From: Microdochium bolleyi
Taxonomy: Eukaryota > Ascomycota > Sordariomycetes > Xylariales > Microdochiaceae
Assembly (NCBI GenBank): GCA_001566295.1
Contig: KQ964248.1
Span: 2,666,001 to 2,730,000, forward strand
Length of the DNA: 64,000 nucleotides
Direction of reading: 5' to 3'
Below the pieces are notes generated by a model. It had not been told where the DNA came from. It saw nothing but the letters and a program-made list of their open reading frames with translations, and did not search any database. Both the position numbers and the translations under genes were made by a program. This document shows, in pieces, positions 1 to 11,602 of this stretch; the first letter of the stretch is position 1, and every line of letters starts with the position of its first letter.

Positions 1-234
1 CCCTTTACCTCAAGGTACTTTGCCTACTATAATTAGTCTATGGCACGCCTGGTTTCCCTCCGTGCCTAAGCGATCTGTGGATTACCATCCCTTAGCCAAG
101 TGTGGTGCAGTCAAGATTTGCGCCTGGCTCTGCAGGCTCAAAACCTGCTGTACTTCTCCCACCATCACAGAAGAAGGATTGCATTGGAGCCCCGTCAACG
201 TAATAAGAGCTCGCCAAGAACATCCAACCTCGGC
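1..234. other. Left edge, no gene supported
   Basis: The short reading frames here are antisense or out-of-frame shadows with no recognisable protein. The tract includes the upstream region of the broken gene that starts at 235. Confidence 0.5.
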
Positions 235-750
235 ATGTCATCGCCGCCCCAAGCCGAAGCCATGGCTGCACCTCGAACCACCACGCCCACGGCAACTAGG
301 GTAATCCCGATGCCAGACCCAGACGACCCGAACATGCCCGTCTTTCCACAGCTAGCCATTCCGAGCAATATTGAAGGCTCGACCGATGCCCTCGAGTACA
401 TGGGGTTCACTCCATAGAGAGCCTCGGAGCTCTGGGAGTCCTGGACCAACCGACAACGATCTTCCTCGGTCGCCGACAAGACGATTCTGCCCTGGGTACT
501 GGAGCAGCTTGGTGACTTCACCGGAAACGATCTTGTGCAGGACGAGGGAGAGTGGCGACAGTACATGGACGCTGCCGGCCTGACGGTAGACTTCCAGGAC
601 CGTGTCTGGTCCCCATTCTTCGAGTGGGTTCGCCAGAATGGAACATGCAAGCACTGGGTCGTCCACACCATTGAGAGCAGATATGACACTCTCCTGGACT
701 TCAGAGATGACGAGCGTGAAAGACAGCAGCTCACCTCGCACTCAGGGTAG
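235..750 (+). pseudogene. Small hypothetical protein gene interrupted by one in-frame TAG
   Basis: I do not recognise the family. One reading frame runs from the ATG at 235 to the TAG at 748-750 (172 codons counting both stops), broken only by a TAG at 415-417. The part after the stop reads like a real protein: Trp- and acid-rich, with ALEYMGFTP before the break and RASELWESW directly after it. The simplest reading is one coding unit with a nonsense change, for example CAG to TAG. A possible 51-base intron (about 301-351, gtaatc to ttccacag) keeps the frame and does not remove the stop. A sequencing error or true readthrough is also possible. The first 60 residues are Pro/Thr-rich and probably disordered. 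Confidence 0.5.
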
Positions 751-924
751 ACACTATGCCTCTCTAGACAACTCGTATCAACTAGTCTTTGTAGAATGCC
801 ATACAGCATAGTGTCACCATCCGACCTTGGAGTCAATTGTCTCGTTCGAATCTACAAACCTGGGCCAGGGCTGTGCAACAAAGGCGTTGCGATACCATCT
901 ATTATGCCCAGAATTGCAAAAGTT

Positions 925-2251
925 CTACATTCCAATACCAGAGCGCAACGCGTCGACGAGGATGTTCTTGTAGTCGCCGCCAGCCTCCCACGTAGCAAAG
1001 CCAAGCAAGTTCTTGCTAGCCATGAACTTGGCCTTGGCTGTCGCGGACTGAGCGTCGTCGTAAGTGACCCAGATTTGGGAGGTCTTGTTATAAACGAAGG
1101 GCTATTGGCACGGTTCATTATTATTAGCGACTTGACCTTGACCAGGTACACTCTTTCAAGCTGACATAAATAGATGGACATACCGTCATGGCGCAACTGT
1201 CGAAGCCATAGTCGATACCGTCCTCGGCAGTGCCCTCCTCATTGAGAAAATGAGCCTCGGTGACGAGATTGGCGAAGGTATAAGTTCCACCGGGAGGGTT
1301 CGCGTTGCCGCAGAGATCAATAGCGGGGTCGGTATCCCAGCTGCCACCCTGGAAACGGTGGCTGGCGTTCTGGGCCGGGTACGCGTTGAGCTTGCCATCG
1401 GTGAAAGCGCTGGTGACATTGACGGAGAAGCCATGCCCAAAGGCAGGAACGCCCATGACAAGCTTGTTGGCCGGCATGCCGGCAGCAATCCACTTGTCGA
1501 CGGACTCCTCGAGACTACCCTGGTTGTTGCGAGAGTCGCAAGACCTGCGCAAGGGGGAAGCCGGGCCGCCGGTGGGCAGCCACGGGCCCCAAATATCGTA
1601 GCCCATGATCATGGCGTAGTCCAGGACGTCAGCAAAGCCGCTCATATCGGTGCTGGCAGCACCGCTCGCGTCGTTCCATGGGAACAAGCTGGCCGACGCT
1701 GTCACCTTCAGCGGCCTGGTCTGTTTCTCTCGGATCTCCTTGAAAAAAGCCAGAAGATTGGCCGTGTCGTTCTTGTTGATGACGTTGCAGCCGAGACCCT
1801 GGCGGTTTGGATATTCCCAGTCGGTGTCGAAGCCGTCCAGCTGGTACTTGTCGACAAAGTCCAGGCACGTCTTAACAAAGGCAGTTCGGTTTTCGGGGCT
1901 GCCAACGGCACTGCTCCAAAAGCGGCTCCCGGTCCATCCACCGATAGAGATTGTCGCCAATACATTGTGTGCATGTGCGGCTTCGACGAAAGCAGGGATC
2001 TGGTCGGGCGCAGATTGGGACACATCAAGACCGCCGTTCTCAGTCACCTCCGCGAAGGCGTATTTGACCTGGGTGAATTTCTCCCAAGGCATAGCGGACA
2101 CGGGGAATCCTCTATTGGCGTGGAAGCCCGCGAAGTAGGTCACGGCGACCTTTCCTGTGTCGTAAGAGGCCCTTGTGGCGGGCGCACCACATGCAGCCGA
2201 TACACAGGCTGCCAACAAGACGGCCGCCGAAGGCAAAGAGAAGAGCGACAT
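925..2251 (-). CDS. Secreted GH18 chitinase
   Basis: Two exons, 2251-1184 and 1101-925, joined across an 82-base intron (gtatgt to aatag), giving 414 residues. The N-terminus is a typical signal peptide (hydrophobic residues 8-20, AxA-like cleavage near 23). The GH18 barrel shows SIGG at 102-105 and the catalytic DxxDxDxE motif at 139-146 (D139, D142, D144, E146 as general acid), so hydrolysis of beta-1,4-GlcNAc polymers with substrate-assisted catalysis is expected. Several N-glycosylation sequons are present. No LysM or chitin-binding module is seen, so it is a single-domain secreted enzyme for wall remodelling, nutrition or attack on other fungi. The second exon supplies the last barrel strand (FATWEAGGDY). 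An ORF that ignores the intron would end wrongly with an unrelated tail. Confidence 0.93.
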
Positions 2252-3368
2252 TGTTGTAGAGTCTCAATGAAACTTGAAATGAATGTGGATTGAATGAGTG
2301 AATGACGACTCTTCAATGAGGTCTCGTTGTGAGTGCCATGATGAATGGTGCCTACCTTGCCTTACCTTAAGTATGCGCTGTACCTATCTCTCAGTACGCG
2401 TACGTTTCCCCTGTGGAGGGTTCGTGCACTGCCACTCCCAATTACTCGATAGCATGCACAACCATACTTAGCCCATGGGCTGATCTTCATTACTGACAAG
2501 GATGGTCCTGGGGACTTGGGCACGATAGAACGGGTAATTTTGAATAAGGTTGGGAAACCGGCCATTGACAACGGCGTTCCAACCCTAGGGTACGCTAGGG
2601 TGCTCAAGCATAGACTCTGGAACCTTCTCGAGAGTGTAATTTCCCAATCAAACTGCAGACTCCAAATCCTCGAACTCTCAAAAGTTCAGCGTTGCATAGC
2701 ATTAGCCAGGGGGCGGCTGTTTTCAATTTTGGTACGTAACGTCATGCTTTGAACTTTCAGGACAGACCAGCTGTTTCAACCCCTGCAAACCTAAAATGCT
2801 GCCCGGCATTCATGCCGGACCAAGGGCCGCGCACACATATATCTTAGAATGTTCCGGCGTTCCCGAAGCATCCCTGTTGCGCCCCCCTGGCTTGCGTGTC
2901 TCTAATGCCGATCATACGATGCATGTTGATCTTGAGAAAAGGTCATGCGGCGCACAGCCAGTCGGACATCCAGAACGCCGTCAAGGGCTTTGTCGCGCGC
3001 CTCGTAACAGTGGCCTGGTGAGTGATTTAAAGCATCACCAACCAGAGGAGTTACATAGTAGTGCTTCTTAGCCTACACAAGCTCCAGCCGCTTGTTGCTG
3101 TACTAGACGCCCGTGTCAGCAATGGCGTGGTTGGAGACTTCCTTCAGCCCTTTCCAAACGACAGCGCTGGGGTGACCACTTTTCTGCGTTGGCGACCATC
3201 GAATCACTCTGAATACACCTCCTCAGGCAGCTAGTCGAGGATTCCCGTACAGTCTTCGATCAGGTCTTGCTCGTTGAGCCTGCTGATCTAATTTACATGC
3301 GAAGTAGGAAGAAACCGCCCCTTTCATATGATACGAGAATGTCTGGGGAGAAAAGTGTGGTGATCAGG
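2252..3368. other. Intergenic, no gene seen
   Basis: This 1.1 kb lies between the 5' end of the chitinase gene and the 3' end of the sugar transporter. It contains runs of TACCT/AGGTA-type words (about 2350-2370) and a near-palindromic CCTAGGGTACGCTAGGG stretch near 2584-2600. No reading frame here resembles a known protein. Confidence 0.5.
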
Positions 3369-5240
3369 TCACGAAGACTGCTCCTCGTCCATCTTCTCCG
3401 CATGACGTTGCTCCCGCATCTTCTTCTGCAACCGGTTCGCCCGCTCAACACCGAAACCGGATCGGAACACCTGCCTCACGTCCTCGAGCGGCAACCCCGT
3501 GACCTCAGGGTAGCAGAACACGATGAACACCCATCCCAGCCCGCACGCCCCCGCGTAGAAGCAAAACGTTCCGCTGGGGGTCATCTTGGCGACCATGTTC
3601 ATGAAATTCAGGTTCATGACGAACGAGAAGACCCAGCCCGTTGCAATGTTGACCATCGTGCCCATCGCACGGACTTCCAGGGGCATCAGCTCTGTTCCGC
3701 ACCACCCGATCGTCGACGGTCCCACGGCGAAGAAGGACAGGTAGAAGACGATGCTGGCGAGGCACATGTAGCCGGCCCAGTCAACGCTGTGGATCTGCGG
3801 AGTGAGGTCAGGCGCCACGGGGATGAACTGGAATGCTACCGCGGCGGCGCTGAGACCGACGATCTTTTTGTGTGGGAAACATCAGCTTGGTCCCGAGTAG
3901 AGCACGGGGAGAATGCAGTGATTTTCACGTACCATACCCATGTAGGTGACTATGAGTATCTTCCTTCGTCCCCATCTGTCCACCACAGACGCCCCGAAGA
4001 GAGTGAACACAAAGTTCGCGCCGCTCAAGATGATGGGGATGAGCGCAGGTTTATCAAATCCCACGACTGAGAATATGATGGAGGAGTAAGCCATCAAGCT
4101 TGAGAATCCTCCGATTTGGCAACCTGATTCGTCGTCAGTCTGTGGTTCTTAGGACCGGCGAGCAGGGTGCGAGGCAGCACTTACTTGCCATGATACAGCA
4201 CGTCGTCAGCAGCGGTCGAATGTTCGACCCCGTGCAGATGAGCTGCTTGAACTGCCAGAAAATAGATCTCCCAGTCAACGCCCTCTTCGCCTCGAGGACA
4301 CCGCCAGTGATGTGATCGACGCGGCTGTTTATCTGCTCGAAGCTGGCCTCCGGATACATGCGGCCGATGAGGAGAGTGGCCTCCCCTGCCCGACCGGACG
4401 AGATGAGCTGATGCGGCGTCTCGGGACAACTCGGCAGGAGGAAGCACAGCAGTGTCGGGCTCACGCTGCCGAGTGCTGCGACGTAGCGCCAGCCGTGAGC
4501 CACCGAGCTGATACCGCCACCGAGGCCGTACGCCACGATCTGGCCTACCGTGCTCGCCGTGTTGTACAGCGCGATCATGCGGCCTCGGTGGCGTGCTGGG
4601 GCGAGCTCCCCAAGATACATTGGCTGGTGGTGAAATATTAGTAGGCGAAGACGACCAGTGAAACAGCTCGGATGCTTACAATGACCATCACGGATGCGCC
4701 TGTGCCGAAGCCACTAATGAAGCGCCCTGCGGCCATCTGCGGCACAGAGAAAGCAGAAGCTTCAAGAGCACAGGCTACCACGAAGAACAAGCATCCGCCA
4801 TAGATGGGGAACTTGCGCCCCATCTTGTCAGCAGACAGCCCGGCAGTGAATGCGCCGAATAATCCACCCAGAGAGGCCATGGAAGTGATTATCTGGCTTT
4901 CGGAGGCACTCAGAGTGTGGCCGAGGTCAGTACCGATGTTGACTAGTGTTGTGGACATGAAGCCAGTATCGTAGCCTGCTTGATGTTAGTGTGGACTGAA
5001 GTGATGTGGGTTGGAACAGGCGTGTGTCAGCTGACCATAGAAGAATCCGCCTACTGCTGCGGCTGCTGTGATGAACCATATGAGTTTGGAGGTTTTGGTC
5101 TGCTCGATGGCATCGTGCAGGCTGATATCGGATCCGCGCCTCTGCGGCGTGGGCTCTGTCTTTTCTTGGGGCAGATAGGGAGACGATTGGCTACTCATCA
5201 TGGTAGCAACAAGCACAGAATCGATCGACGGGGAGCTCAT
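3369..5240 (-). CDS. Myo-inositol/sugar MFS transporter (ITR type)
   Basis: Five exons: 5240-5036, 4975-4680, 4623-4185, 4123-3933 and 3863-3369. All join in frame at GT-AG sites to give 541 residues, the usual size for a sugar porter with 12 membrane helices. Sugar-porter signatures are visible: a YDTGF-type end of helix 1, ADKMGRK in loop 2-3, PETPHQL after helix 6, VDRWGRRK in loop 8-9, and TELMPLEVRAMGT before helix 11. The last motif and the acidic/basic C-tail resemble fungal ITR1-like inositol transporters more than hexose carriers, so H+-coupled inositol uptake at the plasma membrane is the best guess, although substrate cannot be read from sequence. I chose the start at 5240 because it leaves a normal cytosolic N-tail; an in-frame ATG at 5333 would add 31 residues. 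Confidence 0.88.
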
Positions 5241-7584
5241 AGTGAAGGGGATGTACACGTGCCGGAAGATCGCTGCTTTCGATGTGGATCGCACAGGCAG
5301 TTTGTTCAAGAGATCCGTCGAGGACCTTTCCAACGTAGGCTTGTGTTACAGTTATATATCGTGACGAGGTAACGTAACTAGTACGCGCAGATCGTGTTCT
5401 ACGCAAGGGGATCATTCCAACTGGTGATCTACGTGCCGATCAAGAGATTCTCAAGTTCAATACAGTCATGTCCCGAAAATTCAACGCAGATCTCCCCCAT
5501 TCGAGTGTGCATGCACCTACAAGTGGTGTTCATGAAAACTCATCCCTGTTGGGTCAGTGTGGTCACGAACGTTGTTGGATCTGCGAGCAGATCAATCTCC
5601 AAGGCAGGAGGCGGCTCCAATTGTGGATCTTGTCGTAAAAGACAATGATGATCGTAGGAGCAGGTAGATGGTAGTATCGGAAATGATCCTCCTTGTGTGG
5701 CAAGGAATGCCGCCCCTTAGCCTGTTTCAACCTCTCATTCCTGCCGATGTGGATATACATGGCGAACCTTGCCATCTCGATATGTACCGTGGTATTTGAG
5801 CTCAAACCGTCCGGTGTCTTGATCCAGTTGAGGGTATAACGTACGGAAAACCCTGATCGGGCAGATGTTGCCCTCGCTGTGAGCTATAGTAGTCGTGGGT
5901 CTAGATGGTGAAGCGTGACCCTGACGCTTTGGATCAGAGCAAGCTTGCATATCAACAAGTCAAGTGAAGCGTCTGCTCGACTTCACGGTCACAATCTAGT
6001 ACGACCAGAGCAAGATAAGCTTGACTACGAGCAATGATGATTGCGAGCACCGGACGACATTTTCCGCTCACCCCATCTGTCTCGTGATGACATTCATTCA
6101 TCAAAGGCTCGCATGGAGGCCTTCTCACAGCGTCTGCGCCTGATACCGGAACTTTTGCCTTGCCTGTGCGTCAATGTTGTCATCCAAATGAATGCTCACC
6201 CTCTATAGGTGAGACAACATTGCTGGACCAATGAGAGCCTCAGGTGATGACACGCAAGACCTCGACAGGGATGCTCGATGACTGAATTTTGTCTCGCGGA
6301 GGAAAAGCTGCACAGGTCCGCCTCAACTACCGAGACCTACATGCTGTGCACGCCCATAGGTTGTGCGTGGGAGGGCCGCTTCGGCTCAACCAAGCAATTG
6401 GCACAGAACTGCCAAGTATCAATGTTGTGCACCCCTGTTCACATCTTGGCCAATCAGACAAATCGACGACAACCTGGTTGGGAAGGTGCCCTCGTTTCGA
6501 CTCTGGCGAGGATACACATGTACGCAGGATGAAATGTCCAGCTTCCAGGTATGACGAGGTCAGGGGGGATGGTACTGCTCCGCCTATCTCTCGAATGAGC
6601 CGAGGAGTTTCAGCAGACTGCCAAATTGACACCCTCAGCGAGGTGGGACTGATCGACGTAACCATAAGCCCATGTCAGCCCTGCTCGGGGCCGGCAGACA
6701 CTGAGTATCTGAGACCTGGAGGGGGATGACGGCAAGGAGTGACCTCTGCATGAGACAGCGATCTGCAATGTAGCGCACGGATTTGGTCTGCTGCGGAAGC
6801 CGTGACTACGCGTCAACTGCCGAGCTCGACGCTCCGAAAGCACATTTTAGGTCGCGTGGGCGACTCCTTGCAGATGGAGCAGGTGTGTAGGGCTGCATGA
6901 ACATGCCCGAAGTGATCGACCAAATTGTTTTGTTTCATCGGATTGTCCGACTTGACTCGAGATTACTCGGGGGAGAGCGCACCAAGGCGGGGGCCTCGTA
7001 TTTCATGGTCGCCGATGCATTCTCACCGTGAGGCGCAGTCATGCTGAGAGCAATACCAGAACATGCATCGTGACGACCTTAGTCAGCAAGAGTGACTGTA
7101 ATTGCAGCTTGCGCCAGGTCTATTGGCAGTGATCGATGCCACAATACATCACAGAGGTGTTTTAGAAGTGTGCTATGTAAACAACATTGGCGGCGCCAAC
7201 GAAATGGACCTCGATTCCTAAGTTTTCTGGCACGAGGAAACTGCCCGCCAAAGACTCATATTCTGCTGATGCCTAGAATGACTCAACGACGCGTACGCAT
7301 CTTCGGATTTAACAAGTACCTAGGTATCTGCGCGAAGATCTGATAAGCGCCGGCGCCGAGCCGATCTCGGCTCGGTTCCCGTTTTGTGCGGAGAAATCCC
7401 CACCTTGTTTTGTTCGGCCGAACTCCGCGTACTCTGCGGGGAAAAGAAGACCCTAGGTGAAGACCATTGCGATGCCTGCTGCATATGAGTGCTCGCACTC
7501 CCGATTTTCAACCTTGCGACCACTTGCAAATTTTTGACATCTCCTCAAGCAACCGCTGTATAGCCTCTCGGAACATCACACACA
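5241..7584. other. 2.3 kb intergenic, no gene seen
   Basis: It separates the divergent transporter and AIFM2-like genes. The frames of 60-146 codons (for example about 6289-6729) show no domain, signal peptide or plausible splice-linked partner. No transposon termini or tandem repeats are visible by eye. The last few hundred bases should hold the promoter of the gene at 7585. Confidence 0.5.
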
Positions 7585-9221
7585 ATGGCCACTGCCTTAC
7601 GGAACGTTGTTGTCGTCGGCGGATCCTACGTCGGTCTGGTTAGTCTCATGGGCACAGCGTCGACATTGTCTCAGACACTTCAAAGCAGAACCAATTTACT
7701 GACACCCAACAGGCCGCGACGAAAGAGCTGGTAGCCTCTTTGCCGTCAACCCACAGGGTAAGTCAATACTTTTGATATGGGACAGGAGTCCATGTTGACA
7801 TAGTCTCACCTGCGTCCCAAATACTGACATGCTGGTACTTAGCTACTCCTCGTCGAGCCGCACAGCCATTTCCACCATCTCTTTGCATTCGTAGGTTACA
7901 CAAGACACGACGGGAGGCTCTCCCAGCTGCCCGAGCGAAAACTGATCATGATGCTGTAGCCACGCTTCGCCCTCCTTCCTAGCCACGAGCACAAGGCCTT
8001 CATCCCCTACTCCGCCGCCTTCGCGGGCTCGCCACAAGCCTCGTCCCAACACCACGCCGTGATCAAGGCGAGAGCCGTCAGCCTGCGTCCCACCCACCTC
8101 GTCCTCGACCGGCCATGGCAAGGGTCCACCGAGGTGCCTTTCGACTACCTCGTCGTGGCCACGGGCACGAGACTGCAAGCCCCCGGCACGATGCAGGATG
8201 ACGAGAAGCCCCTGTCTGTCAAGTACTTCCAGGCATACCAGGCCCGAGTGGAGGGCGCAAGCTCGGTCATCCTGGTCGGCGGCGGCGCGGTGGGCGTGCA
8301 GATGGCCACGGACCTGAAGGAGCTGTACCCGGACAAGGAGGTCACGCTGGTGCACTCGCGGGAGAAGCTGATGCCGGTGTACCACGAAGCGCTGAGCGAT
8401 CTGATCAAGAGCAGGTTTGAGGAGCTTGGTGTCAAGTGAGTCGTCACATGTATGAGAGTGGACGTATATGGCAGACAGCAAGGACTAACATGGGCTACTA
8501 CAACTAGGACCGTGCTCGGCACCCGCGTCGCCATGCCCGCGTCCGGTATCCCCGTGGACGCAAAGTCCATCAAACTCCAGGACGGCCGCGAGCTCACGGC
8601 GGATCTCATCATCCCCGCGGTCGGGCAGACGCCAAACAGCCAATTCGTGACAGCTGGTCTGGAGCCATCATCCCCAGACTCTCTGGTCAACCCGCAGAAC
8701 GGGTTCATCCGGGTCCGGCCGACACTCCAGTTCCAGGACCCAAGGTACCCGAACCTGTTCGCGGTCGGCGATATTGCGGACACGGGCGCGCACAAGGCCG
8801 CGCGGCCGGGCTCCGCGCAGGCGGCGGTCGTCGCGAAGAACTTGCTCGCCATGATTGCGGGAGGTGACGCAGAGGAGAAGGTCGTAGTTGATCCGGCGTC
8901 TATTCATCTGACGCTCGGCTTGGTTAGTCTTTTCCAGATACTCCCCTTCCACATGACGAACCCCCTGGTTCGTGACTAGGACACAGTTGCTGATGATTGC
9001 TTGCTGTGATGCCAGACAAAGAACGTCATCTTCAGAAACCCTCTGCCTGGCGAGACGGAGTACGTCATGAAGCCGAAAGACGAGTAAGTGTGTTCTTGCC
9101 CATTGCATGGGTATAGTGAAGCTGACATGCATGAATCAGTGGCAAGCGGGACATGGGCATCAGCAGCGTGTGGGAGAGACGAGGAGTCAAGGTCCAATCT
9201 GATGCCGAGTATCACCTGTGA
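7585..9221 (+). CDS. AIFM2/AMID-like FAD-dependent oxidoreductase
   Basis: Seven exons: 7585-7638, 7713-7757, 7843-7890, 7960-8435, 8508-8922, 9016-9083 and 9140-9221, giving 395 residues. The first three exons are only 54, 45 and 48 bases. The N-terminal FAD-binding Rossmann motif is VVVVGGSYVGL (residues 8-18). A second NAD(P)H-binding motif, VILVGGGAVGV, lies mid-protein, and the FAD-closing segment NLFAVGDIAD is near the C-terminus, giving the complete pyridine nucleotide-disulfide reductase fold. The layout matches the AIFM2/AMID group (NAD(P)H:quinone reductases linked to redox control and cell death in animals). No redox-active CxxxxC pair is seen, so it is not a glutathione- or thioredoxin-reductase type. 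No mitochondrial presequence or N-myristoylation glycine is evident. Its 3' end faces the MDR gene 148 bases away. Confidence 0.9.
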
Positions 9222-9369
9222 GCTCGTGGCATGACAAGCGAGAAAGTGGCCAAGACTTGTCGTAAAGTTACCCACGACTGTGCTTGGTGGAGCTGGGATT
9301 ATCTTTAAGAAGCAATTCCTATGAATACAATAGACGCATTGAGCATTCTCGCCTGATCACTGCCATTAC

Positions 9370-10771
9370 TCAATCCCACTTGACGAGGATCTTCCCCCTC
9401 CCCCTCCCCGACTCTAGGACCTCATAGCCCTTCAGCACGTCCTGATATCCCCAGACACTGTCCACGCACACGTTGACCGTCCCATCCGCGACTAGCCGGA
9501 CCGCCCTCTCCATCAGCTCCCTGCCCGGATCCATCATCGCGACGAGCATGAACCCCCTCCCCACGCCGCCGAGCCACGGGGACAAAGGCCAGTACGTGTT
9601 GCACTGGATCCGCCAGGCCGAGCGAAGGAAGTGTCCGAACGACCAGGACTCCATCTCGGCGCTGCACGCGACATACTTCGAGGAAGCCTTGAGGTACTTG
9701 GCGCAGTGCACGTACACGGCCTGATTGCCGTGGCAGTCGAGGATCGCGTCAAAGGGCGTGTCGCTGAAGCGCCGGGCGAGCTCGGCGGGCAGGTCCCGGT
9801 GCTGGGTATAGTCGATGACCTGGACAACAAACACAGGCGTGGAAACTCAGTCAGCTGATGTAGCCATGTGATTTCTCGAGGGATAGGGTATGGAAACTCA
9901 CCTCGTCCGCACCAAGCCCCTTCACCAGCTCCGCGTTCCGTCCCGAGCACACAGCAACCACACGACCACCGCCGCTCTCGCCTTCGCCAGAGCCAACGAT
10001 ACTCCTGGCCAGCTGCACCGTAGACGTGCCCACGCCTCCGCTCGCGCCCACTACGAGCACACTATCTCCACGCTTCAGACGGGCCTCGTCGGCGAGCATG
10101 ACCGCCGTGCAGGTCGCGCAGATCAGGCCCGCGTACCGCTCCAGGGCGGCCGCTGAGCTGTTAACACCATCGGCGCTTTTACTAGTATTATCGTCAACGC
10201 GATCGCCGCTGGTGCTGCCACTGCCACCGCTGAGCCTGACGACATACCGCGCTGGCACGCGCACGTGGCTCGCCAGCGCCCCTTCCCCGGTCGGATACGC
10301 GAACGTGATAGGCAGGAAGCCGACGACCGGGTCGCCTTTTGCAAAGCGCCGCCGCCTCTGCTGCTGCTGCTGCTGCTCTTCGCCTCGTGCACCAGTGGCG
10401 TCGCCATCCCGGCTTGGCGCCCACACGTCCACGACGGTCCCGCAGAAGTCGAGCTCCGGCACGGCCGTCGCCGCCCGCGCGAACGCCGGGACGATGTTGA
10501 AGTGGAACTGCGAGCCCGGGTTCAGCGCCGTGTATGCGACGCGCACGAGCAGCCACTCACCCCCGCCGCCGGCAGCATCATCATCATTACCTTTGCCCGA
10601 GTTGTTACCCGCCCTGGACAGCAGCGCTGCGGGCGGGGGTAGGGACGGCATCGCGATGTCCTCCTCGAGCCGCAGCGTCTCGGCGGGCCGGCCGGCGCGC
10701 GAGAAGCGCCATGCTTTGATCACCGCCGCTGGTGCTGCTGGCGTTGCTGTTGGTGTTACTGTCGCCGTCAT
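9370..10771 (-). CDS. MDR-family zinc-independent quinone/enoyl reductase-like oxidoreductase
   Basis: Two exons, 10771-9902 and 9819-9370, joined in phase 0, give 439 residues. The GroES-like N-terminal half contains YTALNPGSQFHFN and ELDFCGTVVDV. The cofactor-binding half has VLVVGASGGVGTSTVQLA, the MDR dinucleotide loop, and exon 2 continues with VIDYTQ. No structural or catalytic zinc cysteine cluster is visible, which fits the zeta-crystallin/quinone-oxidoreductase branch using NADPH. The enzyme carries unusual low-complexity inserts: a Gly/Asp-rich stretch near residues 53-70 and a six-Gln then four-Arg tract encoded by a CAG-type run at about 10356-10379. I chose the ATG at 10771 because the upstream in-frame stretch to 10927 is not protein-like. 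Substrate unknown. Confidence 0.85.
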
Positions 10772-11440
10772 TTCGGCGTTTGTGTCTGCGCTCACGGCTT
10801 TGAGTTGAGTCTCTCCAATTGTGATGGTTTGCTGTCTTGTGTATGTGAGTTTGTGGTCTGTTTCGCCTGGCCTGGTTCGAGATGTGGTTTCTTGTGTGGG
10901 GGCGGCAGGTGGTTGAGCGTACACCAACAGCAGGGTAATGTGTGTCGTGAGAGTTGCACATTCGCGAAACGTAGAATTGCATGTGATTAACTACGAAGAA
11001 GACACCTCTCCGCACTGCCCAAACTCGACTGCCTAAACTCGGGTCAGCCTCGACTCCGAGTCGTCCTCCCACGTGCCACAAGGCATGTCGCCAAGCTTCT
11101 CAGCCGCACCCAGAACAGAGAGCTATGTGTCACACACACCACACTGGATACGGCGACACAGCTTACCCTCCTCACGCTCGTCATCGTCTCCACCTCCATC
11201 CAGATCATCAATTGCATGGTGAGAAGCTCCGCTTTCTTCAGGCCAAAAACAAGCCATTCTGCCGCACTGGTCTGGAAGGGAACTGGCTGTGGAGATGGCA
11301 ATATTGCCCTCCCAGCCAGTCACAGCAGCTTTGGCTGGCTGAGATTTGAAGGAACATTGAGAAGCATCTGTATACAAGCACTTACAAACGACTTCACTGG
11401 TATTGCAGGGAAAAATCAAATGATGACCAATCAACAGACG

Positions 11441-11477
<37 letters not shown>

Positions 11478-11602
11478 CTTCTTCTTGATTTTACACTACT
11501 CTAAACAATGCTCAGTGAAGGCTCTATCGTAAGCAAAGATTACTCCGACAACCCATCCACGGTCGCTAGCACTCAGATATCCACACCGATTCAGGCCTTG
11601 GC
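10772..11602. other. Intergenic between MDR gene and MFS remnant
   Basis: It holds the promoter side of the MDR gene and the 3' flank of the MFS remnant. The only structure seen is the CT microsatellite at 11443-11475. Short frames have no recognisable product. Confidence 0.5.
11443..11475. repeat. (CT)n microsatellite
   Basis: About 16 uninterrupted CT units lie 130 bases beyond the stop of the MFS remnant. On the minus strand this is a GA tract. Confidence 0.95.

Noticed and set aside
300..351. Possible 51-base intron in the broken 5' gene
   Set aside because: Splice sites look acceptable, but removal keeps the frame and leaves the TAG at 415, so it does not rescue the gene and is not needed.
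1250..2293. 347-codon plus-strand frame
   Set aside because: Exact antisense of the chitinase exon; Val/Gly/Arg-rich shadow of a GC-rich gene.
3267..4070. 267-codon plus-strand frame
   Set aside because: Antisense to transporter exons 4-5 and their intron; no domain.
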